From IMG/VR virus record IMGVR_UViG_3300042946_000772, positions 1 through 55,498 of that record: a DNA stretch of 55,498 nucleotides. One strand, given 5' to 3'. The notes under the pieces are model-generated. The model worked only from the letters and a program-made list of their open reading frames with translations, was not told the DNA's origin and ran no database searches. This document shows positions 33,928 through 40,511 of the stretch, piece after piece; the first letter of the stretch is position 1; every line of letters begins with the position of its first letter. Origin of the DNA: a virus. A program made the translations under genes and the position numbers.

Positions 33928-34502
33928 TAGATCCGACTTTTGGCCGCATTACGCCACGCTGAATCTTCGATAAGCTTTAGATCCGGCTGAGCAAGCTCGG
34001 AGTCAAGGTCTCCCTGCCTCCACGCCCACCCGGGAACGTATCCGAGCTCGCGAGAGAGCTTTATGACCCTTTCAGCCTGCCAACCAGTCCGCGGAGTCAT
34101 TCTTAGCTCATCATAGACTCGAGCTACCGCGCTCGCTGTGCTTGCGTACACCTTTCGACGCATGTTGACCGGTCGAAGCGTTGACTTTGACAGTCCCGCA
34201 CGATCGGCAATCTCACCGCGGGTCCAGCCAAGCAGAGCTAGAGCTTCAATTCTCCTTCGCGTTCCGGCTCCAGAAACCATTCGCCTGCTTGCAGGCAACA
34301 ACGGCAGCGACATGAGCCTCGAGGCTGTTCGACGATACACAACGCGCTCGGGTGGAGCACTAAGGACGTATCGAACCGTGCGTTCGCTGATTCCCGTCCG
34401 CGCCTCGACGTCCTTGTAGCTAGCTCCCTGCCTCATCACTGCTCGAAGATGATTCGCTACTATCTTCGCCGGCAGCCCTCTCGGCTTGGTCGTTGTTGTC
34501 AC
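33918..34502 (-). CDS. HTH DNA-binding protein (194 aa)
   Basis: The GTG at 34502 lies inside the preceding gene. There are two HTH-like parts: residues 12-45 ('VANHLRAVMRQGASYKDVEARTGISERTVRYVL') and 85-112 ('ALALLGWTRGEIADRAGLSKSTL'). The rest is basic and helical. It looks like a resolvase- or sigma-type tandem HTH regulator. The stop codon lies inside the next promoter. Confidence 0.7.
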   Translation of the reverse strand: MTTTTKPRGLPAKIVANHLRAVMRQGASYKDVEARTGISERTVRYVLSAPPERVVYRRTASRLMSLPLLPASRRMVSGAGTRRRIEALALLGWTRGEIADRAGLSKSTLRPVNMRRKVYASTASAVARVYDELRMTPRTGWQAERVIKLSRELGYVPGWAWRQGDLDSELAQPDLKLIEDSAWRNAAKSRIYPI

Positions 34503-34716
34503 TAGTCTCTACCTTCGCTACAGTGCTCCAGTGTTCATCCGCGCATGGGCAGCCGCAGATCCATAGATTCTCGTACCAGGCTACTTCTCTCTTACACTTC
34601 GCGTGTTCCTCTGAATCTTGTTCTTCGCCCATGCACCACCCGCAGCGCGCGCGAAGTCGAATTGGCGTTCGCGGGCCGTCGTAGTCTTTATGCGCTTCGA
34701 GCTTCTTCTTGCTCAC
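34420..34716 (-). CDS. Cys-rich acidic protein (98 aa)
   Basis: The GTG at 34716 overlaps the previous gene by 29 bases. Residues 20-65 contain 'CGWCMGEEQ', 'KCKREVAWYENLWICGCPCADEHW', about six Cys and one His, enough for two metal sites or one ribbon. The C-terminal 30 residues are Ser/Glu-rich and disordered. It sits in a run of four overlapping genes, so expression is coupled. Confidence 0.65.
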   Translation of the reverse strand: MSKKKLEAHKDYDGPRTPIRLRARCGWCMGEEQDSEEHAKCKREVAWYENLWICGCPCADEHWSTVAKVETSDNNDQAERAAGEDSSESSSSSDEAGS

Positions 34717-34912
34717 AGCGGGATTCTCCGTTTCGCGGCTCGTCGTCGAGAATGTGTTCTGAGCAGTAAGCGAGCTTGCCTTCTGAGATGAAGTCCGCAA
34801 GCAGCGGGCAGCTCGGTACAGCGCAAAACGGCCTGCCGCAGGTATAGCAGACGACGTTGCCTTCGTCCGTCACGTCGAGTTCGAAGTGAAAGCATACGTC
34901 GCCGACCCTCAC
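34688..34912 (-). CDS. Zinc-binding protein (74 aa)
   Basis: The GTG at 34912 overlaps the upstream stop (GTGA). The protein has 'CFHFEL', 'VVCYTCGRPFC' and 'CPLLADF', a likely zinc ribbon or knuckle, and an acidic tail. It is one of several Cys-rich small proteins in this array. Confidence 0.65.
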   Translation of the reverse strand: MRVGDVCFHFELDVTDEGNVVCYTCGRPFCAVPSCPLLADFISEGKLAYCSEHILDDEPRNGESRCEQEEARSA

Positions 34913-35079
34913 GCGGTTGCCTTGGTCGTTCGAGCTTCACGCTCGCCAACCGGCACCACCTCATGTGTCGTTACGTCTTTTTTCGTCTTTTGAAGCCAGT
35001 CCCGCGCGAGCTCGTCGCTCATGAACATGCCAAGCCATTCGCCTGTCGGCGCGAATACGTTGACGTACGGGTAGTTCAT
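34909..35079 (-). CDS. Unknown array protein (56 aa)
   Basis: The ATG at 35079 follows GAAAGGAGGTACGCA, an excellent ribosome site. The product begins 'MNYPYVNVFAPTGEWLGMFMSDELARDW', which looks like a small alpha/beta fold, and ends in a basic tail. Function unknown. Confidence 0.65.
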   Translation of the reverse strand: MNYPYVNVFAPTGEWLGMFMSDELARDWLQKTKKDVTTHEVVPVGEREARTTKATA

Positions 35080-35105
35080 TGCGTACCTCCTTTCGTCTCT
35101 AGCGC

Positions 35106-35117
35106 TATTATATCAAG
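35106..35117 (-). promoter_or_regulatory. Array promoter variant
   Basis: CTTGATATAATA on the minus strand, with the extended -10 intact. It drives the overlapping four-gene run 35079 to 33918. Confidence 0.7.
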
Positions 35118-35120
35118 TAC

Positions 35121-35690
35121 TTAGGAATACTGTACCGCGATCGCGTATGGCGGGCCTGTTCCGTTGTCGAGCTTGCCGGCAACTCCAAGCGCATACTTTA
35201 CCGCGGCCTTGGCGTGTTCAACGTCTCGGGCGTCGATTGGGTCTTCGACCAGTGCGTGTAGCGCACCGAGCGCGTAGTCACCGCCGGACCCCGCGGCATA
35301 CAGGCCGAGCGAGTCCCGCATGTAGCTGTAATCCTCGCCGAGTTCGTAGATAACTCCGCTGACGCAGACAAAGATTGTTGAGCTGTGCGAGTGGTCCTTG
35401 CCGTATCCGGCTGACTCAAAGCACTCTTTTAGCTCAGGGAGAAACACTGTTGACATGAAGCGATCGAGCTTGCGCCCGGTTTTATCACTCGGGCTGGGAG
35501 GATCGAATACATGCTCGAGAATGTTTACCGCGCGAAGATCTCCTGCCGCGCTCATGAAGTACGGGCCTCGACGAAGAAGCTTTGATTGATTGGCCGGTAA
35601 CGTGAATACTCGACCGCGGTCTTCTACCACGCGAGAGTCGACGCCAAACACGGCCCAACCGTGCCCTTGAACAGCCGCCATCGTCGTCAT
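35121..35690 (-). CDS. Proteasome beta / HslV-like Ntn peptidase
   Basis: This 189-aa protein begins MTTMAAVQGHGWAVFGVDSR. Removal of Met (or Met-Thr) would expose an N-terminal Thr, the nucleophile of proteasome and HslV peptidases. The Asp in 'GVDSR' and the Lys in 'QSKLLRRG' are at the spacing of D17 and K33. Further on, 'YAAGSGGDYALGALHALVEDPIDARDVEHAKAAVKYALGVAG' closely follows the HslV pattern (GSGGxYAxxAAxALxE). It would be a compartment peptidase, perhaps with a phage or host unfoldase. The start codon is very close to a -10 box, so translation may be leaderless. Confidence 0.7.
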   Translation of the reverse strand: MTTMAAVQGHGWAVFGVDSRVVEDRGRVFTLPANQSKLLRRGPYFMSAAGDLRAVNILEHVFDPPSPSDKTGRKLDRFMSTVFLPELKECFESAGYGKDHSHSSTIFVCVSGVIYELGEDYSYMRDSLGLYAAGSGGDYALGALHALVEDPIDARDVEHAKAAVKYALGVAGKLDNGTGPPYAIAVQYS

Positions 35691-35697
35691 GGGAGCT

Positions 35698-35703
35698 ATT
35701 CTA
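35698..35703 (-). promoter_or_regulatory. -10 box of the HslV-like gene (leaderless type)
   Basis: TAGAAT on the minus strand within GATAGAATAG, one base from the array core GATATAATAG. Seven bases separate it from the ATG and no ribosome site lies between. Confidence 0.5.
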
Positions 35704-35717
35704 TCTGAGAGGTAGAA

Positions 35718-36302
35718 CTAGACCTCTTCAAGAAGTTCCCGTATCGCCGAATAGAGCTCGGGGTGATTGCTGACATACCGTGTCCAAACGGCACCGACTA
35801 CGCCCACGCGGGTAAGCTTGTATAGGTCATCGAGATCTGCCCCTGCTTGAGTCACGTCAATGGTCATTCCCGGGCGGTAGATGCAGATCTCGTCGTTCTG
35901 GTAGATCCACCCGTATCCATTGGTTCGGCTCAAGATGTCCGCGGCCCAGCTCATGGTGACGGCGCCCAGTACACTTGGTTTTGGCATCGGTAGCACGCTC
36001 GAGTAGTCATCGGCGTAGAAAGATGAAAGAAGCGACTCGGCTGCATGAGCTGATCTAAGCTTTCGAACGTCGGCTACGGTTTCGCGCTTGACGGTGGCGT
36101 CCCACTCGTCCCACTCATACTTGAATCGCTCTGTGATGTCGCTGTGGGTTTTCGTGCGAATCTCGACCGTAGCGCCTATGCGATTGAAGATGTACAGGTA
36201 GTGCGCCGAGTATGGCTTGAGTTCGACGTACTGAAGCGCGTAGGAGTATCGCCCGCCTAATCGAGACTTTGCTGGCGTGCTCGGGTGAATAGCTGCAGTC
36301 AT
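35718..36302 (-). CDS. Unknown protein (194 aa)
   Basis: The ATG at 36302 lies just after the stop of the 63-aa HTH gene. It is a mixed alpha/beta protein. It contains 'YSYALQYVELKPYSAHYLYIFN' and 'YKYEWDEWDATVKRE'-like aromatic segments, and ends in an acidic helix. No catalytic motif is seen. Its neighbour downstream is the HslV-like peptidase, so it could be a substrate adaptor, but that is only inferred from proximity. Confidence 0.65.
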   Translation of the reverse strand: MTAAIHPSTPAKSRLGGRYSYALQYVELKPYSAHYLYIFNRIGATVEIRTKTHSDITERFKYEWDEWDATVKRETVADVRKLRSAHAAESLLSSFYADDYSSVLPMPKPSVLGAVTMSWAADILSRTNGYGWIYQNDEICIYRPGMTIDVTQAGADLDDLYKLTRVGVVGAVWTRYVSNHPELYSAIRELLEEV

Positions 36303-36304
36303 GA

Positions 36305-36496
36305 CTACTCGCCTTTCTCCAGCTCGCGGACGGCGGCCATGATGCGTTCGAGGTCGCGCATGGTGATCTTGGTGAAGTCGTTGCAGAACTTCATAACCGT
36401 GCGACGCGGCACGCCTGCCTTGTCCGCGACACGATCGACGCCGTGCGTCTTCTTGATTGTGTAGCCGACGTCCTGCATGCGATCTTTGTTCATCAT
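36305..36496 (-). CDS. Small HTH protein (63 aa)
   Basis: The ATG at 36496 follows AAGGGGGAACTGAC. Residues 15-40 form an HTH: 'KTHGVDRVADKAGVPRRTVMKFCNDFTKIT'. The rest is a helix for dimer contact. It is a likely transcriptional regulator of Cro/C1 type. Its ribosome site is inside the end of the upstream gene. Confidence 0.7.
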   Translation of the reverse strand: MMNKDRMQDVGYTIKKTHGVDRVADKAGVPRRTVMKFCNDFTKITMRDLERIMAAVRELEKGE

Positions 36497-36497
36497 G

Positions 36498-36656
36498 TCA
36501 GTTCCCCCTTGAGTCAGCTATAGCTGCGCGTCGCTTGTCTCCACGGGAGCGGCGTCGCTTGGTTGTGCGGTGCTGGTACTTGGTGATGACGCGGTTGATC
36601 ACGCTGATCCCGCGCGACGCCGGAGTTACGAGCGCCGGCTTCTTTGTCTTCGCCAT
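36498..36656 (-). CDS. Basic microprotein (52 aa)
   Basis: The ATG at 36656 follows GAAGGAGACCACA. About a third of the residues are Lys or Arg ('KYQHRTTKRRRSRGDKRR'), so the peptide probably binds nucleic acid. The stop precedes the HTH gene's ATG by only one base. It shares promoter copy 5 with the HTH gene. Confidence 0.55.
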   Translation of the reverse strand: MAKTKKPALVTPASRGISVINRVITKYQHRTTKRRRSRGDKRRAAIADSRGN

Positions 36657-36684
36657 TGTGGTCTCCTTCCCTCGGCGTTAGTAC

Positions 36685-36696
36685 TATTATATCAGG
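36685..36696 (-). promoter_or_regulatory. Array promoter, copy 5
   Basis: CCTGATATAATA on the minus strand, upstream of the basic microprotein, the HTH gene and the unknown gene. Confidence 0.75.
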
Positions 36697-36715
36697 CGAG
36701 GGCGGAGATTGAAGT

Positions 36716-36955
36716 TTAGTAGTAGTCTGGGTCCTGAAGTCGAAGCGCGGGGTAGTCTGAGTTCTCGCCAGGGCGAGGCGTTCGACCTGGCGCCGCGACG
36801 TCTCGCTGAATGAGCTGTGAGATGCGCTCAAGGCTTCGCCGCGCGACCTTTTCGCTCGAGTTTGACGCCGGGCGGGTTGGATCGAGCTCTGCGACGTCTC
36901 GAAGAGCTCGTAAAGCTTCCTCGAGCGCCGCGGAGATCTCTGCAGGGTTACTCAC
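36716..36955 (-). CDS. Helical array protein (79 aa)
   Basis: The GTG at 36955 overlaps the stop of the preceding gene. The first 55 residues are two helices of Ala, Leu, Glu and Arg ('SAALEEALRALRDVAEL', 'KVARRSLERISQLIQRDVA'). The end is Pro-rich. Function unknown. Confidence 0.6.
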   Translation of the reverse strand: MSNPAEISAALEEALRALRDVAELDPTRPASNSSEKVARRSLERISQLIQRDVAAPGRTPRPGENSDYPALRLQDPDYY

Positions 36956-37226
36956 TGGCTTCCTCCGACCAAAGTTCGTCGCGGAGATGAATCTCGTAGT
37001 AGTCGCCGCGCCAGGAGTTGTCGCCGAACTCGATGTTGGCGTCTTCCTGAAGCTGGGCGAGCGAGAGGACCGCGGTATGCCACTTGTCCTCGAACATGAT
37101 GACGAGCTTGACGTCGTCCTCGAGCGGGTCGGCGACAACCGCAACCTTGAACGGCGCGCCGCCAATGCCGTTTCGATGATAGGCGGACTTGAGAATCGAG
37201 AGCTGGTGATCGAATGTCTTTGGCAT
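36948..37226 (-). CDS. Unknown array protein (92 aa)
   Basis: I choose ATG 37226 because AAAGGGG lies eight bases before it; an earlier ATG at 37244 lacks a site. The protein has 'TFDHQLSILKSAYHRNGIGGAPFKVAVVAD' and 'VKLVIMFEDKWHTAVLSLAQL'. It could be a ligand-binding fold of phage regulators. It is acidic at the end. Confidence 0.65.
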   Translation of the reverse strand: MPKTFDHQLSILKSAYHRNGIGGAPFKVAVVADPLEDDVKLVIMFEDKWHTAVLSLAQLQEDANIEFGDNSWRGDYYEIHLRDELWSEEASE

Positions 37227-37258
37227 TCGGACTGCCCCTTTCATTTCGTCGTTGGCAC

Positions 37259-37270
37259 TATTATATCAGG
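37259..37270 (-). promoter_or_regulatory. Array promoter, copy 6
   Basis: CCTGATATAATA on the minus strand, followed by the leader CCAACGACGAAATGAAAGGGG. Confidence 0.75.
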
Positions 37271-37280
37271 TAAGTGCGAA

Positions 37281-37308
37281 GGCAGGGCAAGCTTTTGCTC
37301 ACCCTGCC
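37281..37308 (-). terminator. Terminator-type hairpin
   Basis: GGCAGGGCAAGC and GCTCACCCTGCC pair (two G-U) around TTTT. It lies after the stop at 37319 and before promoter copy 6. Confidence 0.65.
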
Positions 37309-37318
37309 CGCAACTTCT

Positions 37319-37597
37319 TTACGCTGCCTCGAGCTTGAGCTCGCCCTTCCGGATCTGCGACATCGTCTCGCTTGCGACCTTGCACGTCGTCGCAACCATG
37401 CTTGCACCGGTCGACGTGTTGAAGATCAGGTAGTGCGAGCAATCGTTGGCACGGAGGACCGCAAGGCTCGCGCGCTTGCGGAAGTAGGCAGGCGTATACC
37501 CGCTGGGCAGCTTCACGCCCTTGGCAACCACTCCCGGCTGCTCGACTCGCGTCCACGGCTTCCACCGCGGCTTCTTCTCGGCTACTGTCGTCGTCAT
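37319..37597 (-). CDS. Unknown basic array protein (92 aa)
   Basis: The ATG at 37597 follows GATGGGGTGAACAG. The protein has a Trp/Lys-rich start ('KKPRWKPWTRVEQPG'), then 'RANDCSHYLIFNTSTGASMVATTCKVASE' and a helical end. Function unknown. Confidence 0.6.
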   Translation of the reverse strand: MTTTVAEKKPRWKPWTRVEQPGVVAKGVKLPSGYTPAYFRKRASLAVLRANDCSHYLIFNTSTGASMVATTCKVASETMSQIRKGELKLEAA

Positions 37598-37651
37598 CTG
37601 TTCACCCCATCTCGTCTTCCGTCGTTTCCCGGCGTGCCGGGCTGTTAGTAC

Positions 37652-37663
37652 TATTATATCAGG
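37652..37663 (-). promoter_or_regulatory. Array promoter, copy 7
   Basis: CCTGATATAATA on the minus strand. A GGCACGCC palindrome and GGAAACGACGGAAG follow in the leader. Confidence 0.75.
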
Positions 37664-37674
37664 TACCGCGCGGG

Positions 37675-37842
37675 CTACCACTCCTGGCGAGCCAGGATCT
37701 CTCCTTCTGGAGACAGAAGTCGCTTGCGGTAGTCTCCGAAAGTATTCAGACTGCGGTAGTAGAAAGCTGCCTGTGCCGCAGTGTCGAGAGTGTAGCGTGT
37801 CGTCCACTTGCCGTGCGTCTTGCGCACCTGAACCTGGTACAC
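37675..37842 (-). CDS. Unknown array protein (55 aa)
   Basis: The GTG at 37842 follows GAAAGGACACCAAG at the usual distance. The product ('YQVQVRKTHGKWTTRYTLDTAAQAAFYYRSL') looks like a beta strand pair plus a helix and resembles short single-domain phage proteins that contain 'W..RYtldT..qA'. Function unknown. Confidence 0.6.
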   Translation of the reverse strand: MYQVQVRKTHGKWTTRYTLDTAAQAAFYYRSLNTFGDYRKRLLSPEGEILARQEW

Positions 37843-37874
37843 CTTGGTGTCCTTTCGTCGCTGGCTGATAGTGC

Positions 37875-37886
37875 TATTATATCAGG
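37875..37886 (-). promoter_or_regulatory. Array promoter, copy 8 (carries a stop codon)
   Basis: CCTGATATAATA on the minus strand. Its TGA is the stop of the 90-aa gene upstream. Confidence 0.75.
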
Positions 37887-38154
37887 CAGAGACTCCAGAA
37901 GGGGTCGCAGTCCAGAGAATCTCGCCGGTCGACGTATCGACGATGCCGAGGATCATGTTCCGAGTCCACAGCTCGTAGCGCTTGCCGAGCTCGGGATGAT
38001 TCTGCAACCACCAGTAAAGCTCGCCTGCCGTAAGACCAGGGTCAGCTAGGACGTGGTACTCGACCACATCGTTAGTGCGCGGATCGGCGCTGTACGTCGA
38101 TCGATCGCAGATGTAAAAGACGTAGTCGGTGAATAGAGCAGTGCCCGGTCTCAT
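37882..38154 (-). CDS. Unknown array protein with STGE-W ending (90 aa)
   Basis: The ATG at 38154 overlaps the stop of the 34-aa gene (ATGA). The protein contains 'YVFYICDRSTYSADPRTNDVVEYHV' and ends in 'GIVDTSTGEILWTATPSG'. The same ending pattern (D-x-STGE-x-x-W) is found in the protein at 41246, so the two may share a fold. Function unknown. Confidence 0.65.
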   Translation of the reverse strand: MRPGTALFTDYVFYICDRSTYSADPRTNDVVEYHVLADPGLTAGELYWWLQNHPELGKRYELWTRNMILGIVDTSTGEILWTATPSGVSA

Positions 38155-38255
38155 GCGCGACTCCTCTCGCTTCGAAAGTCTCTCGCGATCCGCCGCAGCC
38201 AGCGGCTGTACGACCAGACTACAAACAAGACCGGACTGCGCTCGTGAATCATCAT
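38151..38255 (-). CDS. Possible membrane microprotein (34 aa)
   Basis: The frame starts at ATG 38255, overlapping the stop of the upstream gene, and ends in ATGA overlap with the next gene. The coupling on both sides supports a real gene. Residues 7-18 are hydrophobic ('PVLFVVWSYS') and the rest is strongly basic. It could insert in the membrane or be only a coupling ORF. Confidence 0.45.
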   Translation of the reverse strand: MMIHERSPVLFVVWSYSRWLRRIARDFRSERSRA

Positions 38256-38590
38256 GCCGGGTCCACGATTGAGGTCGGCACGACGATCTCGGGTGAGACG
38301 CAGGCGCCGTCAGAGTTTATTCGAGAGAATCGGCCGATCGGCTTGTCGAGCATGACGACGATCTTGGTCCGGCGCAGGGCAACGACAGTGCCGACCGAGC
38401 CAATCAGGTACTTCGTGCCGCACAGGTTGTTGAATCGAATCTTCTGCCCGAGCCCAAAGTCGCTCTTTGAGCGAGTGGTCCGCAGCTCGACCTGGCGCTT
38501 TTTCACCGCAGCCTCGATGTCGGCGAGCTGCTTGTCGTACACGCCGGTTGAGATATCGATCACGATCTCTTCGAGTAGCAGCATGCTCAT
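38252..38590 (-). CDS. Unknown array protein with KOW-like strand region (112 aa)
   Basis: The ATG at 38590 overlaps the upstream stop (ATGA). The N-terminal 40 residues are helical ('DKQLADIEAAVKKRQVEL'). The C-terminal 60 have 'GLGQKIRFNNLCGTKYLIGSVGTVVALRRTKIVVMLD', a typical small beta barrel of the KOW/SH3 type. It may bind RNA or protein. Confidence 0.6.
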   Translation of the reverse strand: MSMLLLEEIVIDISTGVYDKQLADIEAAVKKRQVELRTTRSKSDFGLGQKIRFNNLCGTKYLIGSVGTVVALRRTKIVVMLDKPIGRFSRINSDGACVSPEIVVPTSIVDPA

Positions 38591-39033
38591 GTCTCCTCTC
38601 CGAATGAGTAGGTGAGACGTCCCTCGAGCACCTGCATGCGCGTGCCGTCGAACGAGTAGCGCCAGATGGCGTCATCCTCGCCGCGCCAATCGATCGCCGA
38701 ACCGGGTTCGACGAAGTGCGCGATGGTGGCGAGAAACAACTCTTCCTGCCCGGTCTTCGAGTCGTATCCAACGATCCGGGTGCCTTCGGGCTCGACCTTG
38801 GTCTCGAAGCCGAGCATCTCGAGAATCTCGGCTACGGACGTGACGGTCTTGTCGTAGTCAGACGGCATCCAGGAGAACCAGGACTCGGTCTTTCCGCCCT
38901 CCGCGTAGCGTCCGCCGCGCTTGAGGTGGTTGTTGTCGCTTGAGTTGAGCTTCTTGAGCGCGTCGAGGGCCGCGGACTCGTTGACGATCGGCAGAAGCCA
39001 GTTCGTCGACGTGATTGAAACGTAGTAGCCCAT
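38587..39033 (-). CDS. Conserved actinophage protein of unknown function (148 aa)
   Basis: The ATG at 39033 follows GAAAGGACACGAC. The protein has 'GYYVSITSTNWLLP', 'ESAALDALKKLN', 'SWFSWMPSDYDKTV' and 'GSAIDWRGEDDAIWRYSFDG', a pattern I recognise in actinobacterial phages and some host genomes. It is soluble and alpha/beta. Function unknown. Confidence 0.7.
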   Translation of the reverse strand: MGYYVSITSTNWLLPIVNESAALDALKKLNSSDNNHLKRGGRYAEGGKTESWFSWMPSDYDKTVTSVAEILEMLGFETKVEPEGTRIVGYDSKTGQEELFLATIAHFVEPGSAIDWRGEDDAIWRYSFDGTRMQVLEGRLTYSFGEET

Positions 39034-39070
39034 GTCGTGTCCTTTCGTCGTTGGGCCGTGCTGTTAGTAC

Positions 39071-39082
39071 TATTATATCAGG
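39071..39082 (-). promoter_or_regulatory. Array promoter, copy 9 (carries a stop codon)
   Basis: CCTGATATAATA on the minus strand. The TAA inside its -10 box is the stop of the upstream gene. Confidence 0.75.
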
Positions 39083-39366
39083 TGCCACTCGCACGTGGAG
39101 CCGGATCCAGCCGCATGGCGATCGCAGCTCGAGTACGCGCAAAAGCGTTCCTCGATGCGAAGAGGAGTCTCGAAGGTGACAGTCATCGACTCGGGCGCGC
39201 CCTTGACGTCGCCCGCATCCGCGAACTCGACGTAGACTTCGTTTGAGCTGACGCGGACAACGTTGGAGACGGTGACGAGGCACTCGTCGCCGGAAGCTGT
39301 TGGCAGGGCAACGGCGTCACCGACTCCGATGCTGAAAGCGTAGATGGGCCGGGCGATCACGGTCAT
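39073..39366 (-). CDS. Beta-rich protein with C-terminal Cys/His site (97 aa)
   Basis: The ATG at 39366 overlaps the stop of the previous gene. Strand-rich middle ('VTVSNVVRVSSNEVYVEFADAG') and a C-terminal 'CAYSSCDRHAAGSGSTCEWHL', a C-x4-C-x2-H...C-x2-H set able to bind zinc. Last gene of a three-gene run from promoter copy 10. Confidence 0.65.
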   Translation of the reverse strand: MTVIARPIYAFSIGVGDAVALPTASGDECLVTVSNVVRVSSNEVYVEFADAGDVKGAPESMTVTFETPLRIEERFCAYSSCDRHAAGSGSTCEWHLI

Positions 39367-39578
39367 GTAAGAATCTCCTGGTCCTTGATGGAAAAGACGG
39401 GCGCACCGGTCGTATCGAATACGCGAATGCGCCCATCGAACCATTCGCCTAGCGGATCTTGCTCGATCTTATCTCGCACCAGGTCGAGGGCGCGCGACTT
39501 GGCGTCCTCGAGCTGATCGGCTTCGAAGTAGATGACGAACGTCTTGCCGCGTCGGCGCGATGTGAGCCTGTAGATCAT
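39363..39578 (-). CDS. Small alpha/beta protein, tandem paralogue A (71 aa)
   Basis: The ATG at 39578 overlaps the stop of its neighbour by ATGA. The protein aligns over its length with the one encoded just upstream: start 'YRLTSRRRGKTFVIYFEADQLEDA', end 'GEWFDGRIRVFDTTGAPVFSIKD'. It looks like a product of tandem duplication. Function unknown. Confidence 0.65.
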   Translation of the reverse strand: MIYRLTSRRRGKTFVIYFEADQLEDAKSRALDLVRDKIEQDPLGEWFDGRIRVFDTTGAPVFSIKDQEILT

Positions 39579-39787
39579 GCCGGAGCCTTAGCGTTCATGG
39601 AGTGAATGATCTTGCCTTCACAGTCCTTGAGGACGATGCGTCCGAGCGCCCATGGACCGGTAGGGAAGCGCGCTGCGCGTTGAATGATGATGTCGACCGC
39701 GTCGAGAGTTGCCACCATCGAGTCGGCCGCGATGATGATAGCTTGGGACTTGCGGCGCCCGAGCTGGGCGGTGAGCTTATACCGCAT
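39575..39787 (-). CDS. Small alpha/beta protein, tandem paralogue B (70 aa)
   Basis: The ATG at 39787 follows CAGGAGGCATC. It aligns with paralogue A: start 'YKLTAQLGRRKSQAIIIAADSMVAT', end 'GPWALGRIVLKDCEGKIIHSMN'. Both share a strand-helix-strand layout. It is the first gene behind promoter copy 10. Confidence 0.65.
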   Translation of the reverse strand: MRYKLTAQLGRRKSQAIIIAADSMVATLDAVDIIIQRAARFPTGPWALGRIVLKDCEGKIIHSMNAKAPA

Positions 39788-39819
39788 GATGCCTCCTGTT
39801 GTCGTTCCGTCGTTGGTAC

Positions 39820-39831
39820 TATTATATCAGG
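39820..39831 (-). promoter_or_regulatory. Array promoter, copy 10
   Basis: CCTGATATAATA on the minus strand with the leader CCAACGACGGAACGAC. Confidence 0.75.
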
Positions 39832-39914
39832 ACGAGTATGACGTGCGGGTGGCGGTTGAGGTAGCTACTCTCCCTGTCGTGCGACCTGCCCTTACCGAAG
39901 AGATGACCCGTCAC
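39822..39914 (-). CDS. Possible 30-aa microprotein ending inside a promoter
   Basis: A GTG at 39914 opens a 30-codon frame whose TAA stop is the -10 of promoter copy 10. The peptide is basic with 'HPHVILVLI' at the end. There is no strong ribosome site, and a hairpin lies just upstream. Weak candidate, listed because the stop placement follows the pattern of its neighbours. Confidence 0.2.
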   Translation of the reverse strand: MTGHLFGKGRSHDRESSYLNRHPHVILVLI

Positions 39915-39921
39915 GCGACCC

Positions 39922-39962
39922 AGGCGCCCGACCTTCGATCCGACAAAGAAGGCCGAGCGCCT
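39922..39962 (-). terminator. Long hairpin after the 110-aa gene
   Basis: AGGCGCCCGACCTTC and GAAGGCCGAGCGCCT form a 15-bp stem (two G-U) with an 11-base loop. It begins 14 bases after the stop at 39976. No T-run follows. Confidence 0.6.
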
Positions 39963-39975
39963 GGACAGCTGCGTC

Positions 39976-40308
39976 CTACTTGGCGATGAGCACCGTGTAG
40001 GGCGACTCGTACAGCGAAGCCTGGTAGGCCTCGGGGAACGCGTTCTGAAGGACCTTGCGGTCGATGTTCGACCGGTTGCGCTGCGCGATGCGAACGCGCT
40101 CGACGCCAGCGATGATGCCGACCTCGGCATCACCGAGGAGCTCGCGGATGGCCGCCTCGGCGGTCTCCTTCTCGGCCTCGAGCACCTTCATGGCCGCCTT
40201 GGCCGCAGTGAACCGCGCGATAAGCTGCGCGGCATCGGTCGAATCGAGCTCGACGGTCGTCGTGCTGGTGACCACCTCGGTGGTCTTGGTAACTACGGTG
40301 CTAGTCAT
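39976..40308 (-). CDS. Coiled-coil array protein (110 aa)
   Basis: The ATG at 40308 follows GAAGGGAAGTAGTCG. A Thr/Val-rich start leads into a long helix ('RFTAAKAAMKVLEAEKETAEAAIRELL'). The C-terminus 'NRSNIDRKVLQNAFPEAYQASL' resembles segments found in phage recombination-associated proteins. This is not enough to claim a function. Confidence 0.65.
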   Translation of the reverse strand: MTSTVVTKTTEVVTSTTTVELDSTDAAQLIARFTAAKAAMKVLEAEKETAEAAIRELLGDAEVGIIAGVERVRIAQRNRSNIDRKVLQNAFPEAYQASLYESPYTVLIAK

Positions 40309-40359
40309 TCGACTACTTCCCTTCGTCTCTTGAGGTGCCCTTTGGCGCCTCGTTGGTGC

Positions 40360-40371
40360 TATTATATCAGG
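40360..40371 (-). promoter_or_regulatory. Array promoter, copy 11
   Basis: CCTGATATAATA on the minus strand. It directly abuts a hairpin at 40369-40398. Confidence 0.75.
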
Positions 40372-40398
40372 TGCCTCTGGCCGAAGGAAGAGGCACCT
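40369..40398. terminator. Hairpin abutting promoter copy 11
   Basis: AGGTGCCTCT and AGAGGCACCT form a perfect 10-bp stem with a 10-base loop. There is no leftward gene just upstream, so besides acting as an insulator it could be an operator for the divergent pair. Confidence 0.55.
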
Positions 40399-40456
40399 GC
40401 CCGGTTGTGACTAGTCAATGACCGCTCAATGGGTGTTTAGCTAGCGGGTCGACAGG

Positions 40457-40462
40457 TACAAT
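40457..40462 (+). promoter_or_regulatory. Plus-strand -10 of the HTH gene
   Basis: GGTACAATAG resembles GGTATAATAG of the other plus-strand promoters. The leader holds AATGACAAAACGACAAGGGAG. Confidence 0.5.
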
Positions 40463-40511
40463 AGAAACGTGCGGAACACCGCGCAATGACAAAACGACAA
40501 GGGAGAAGATA

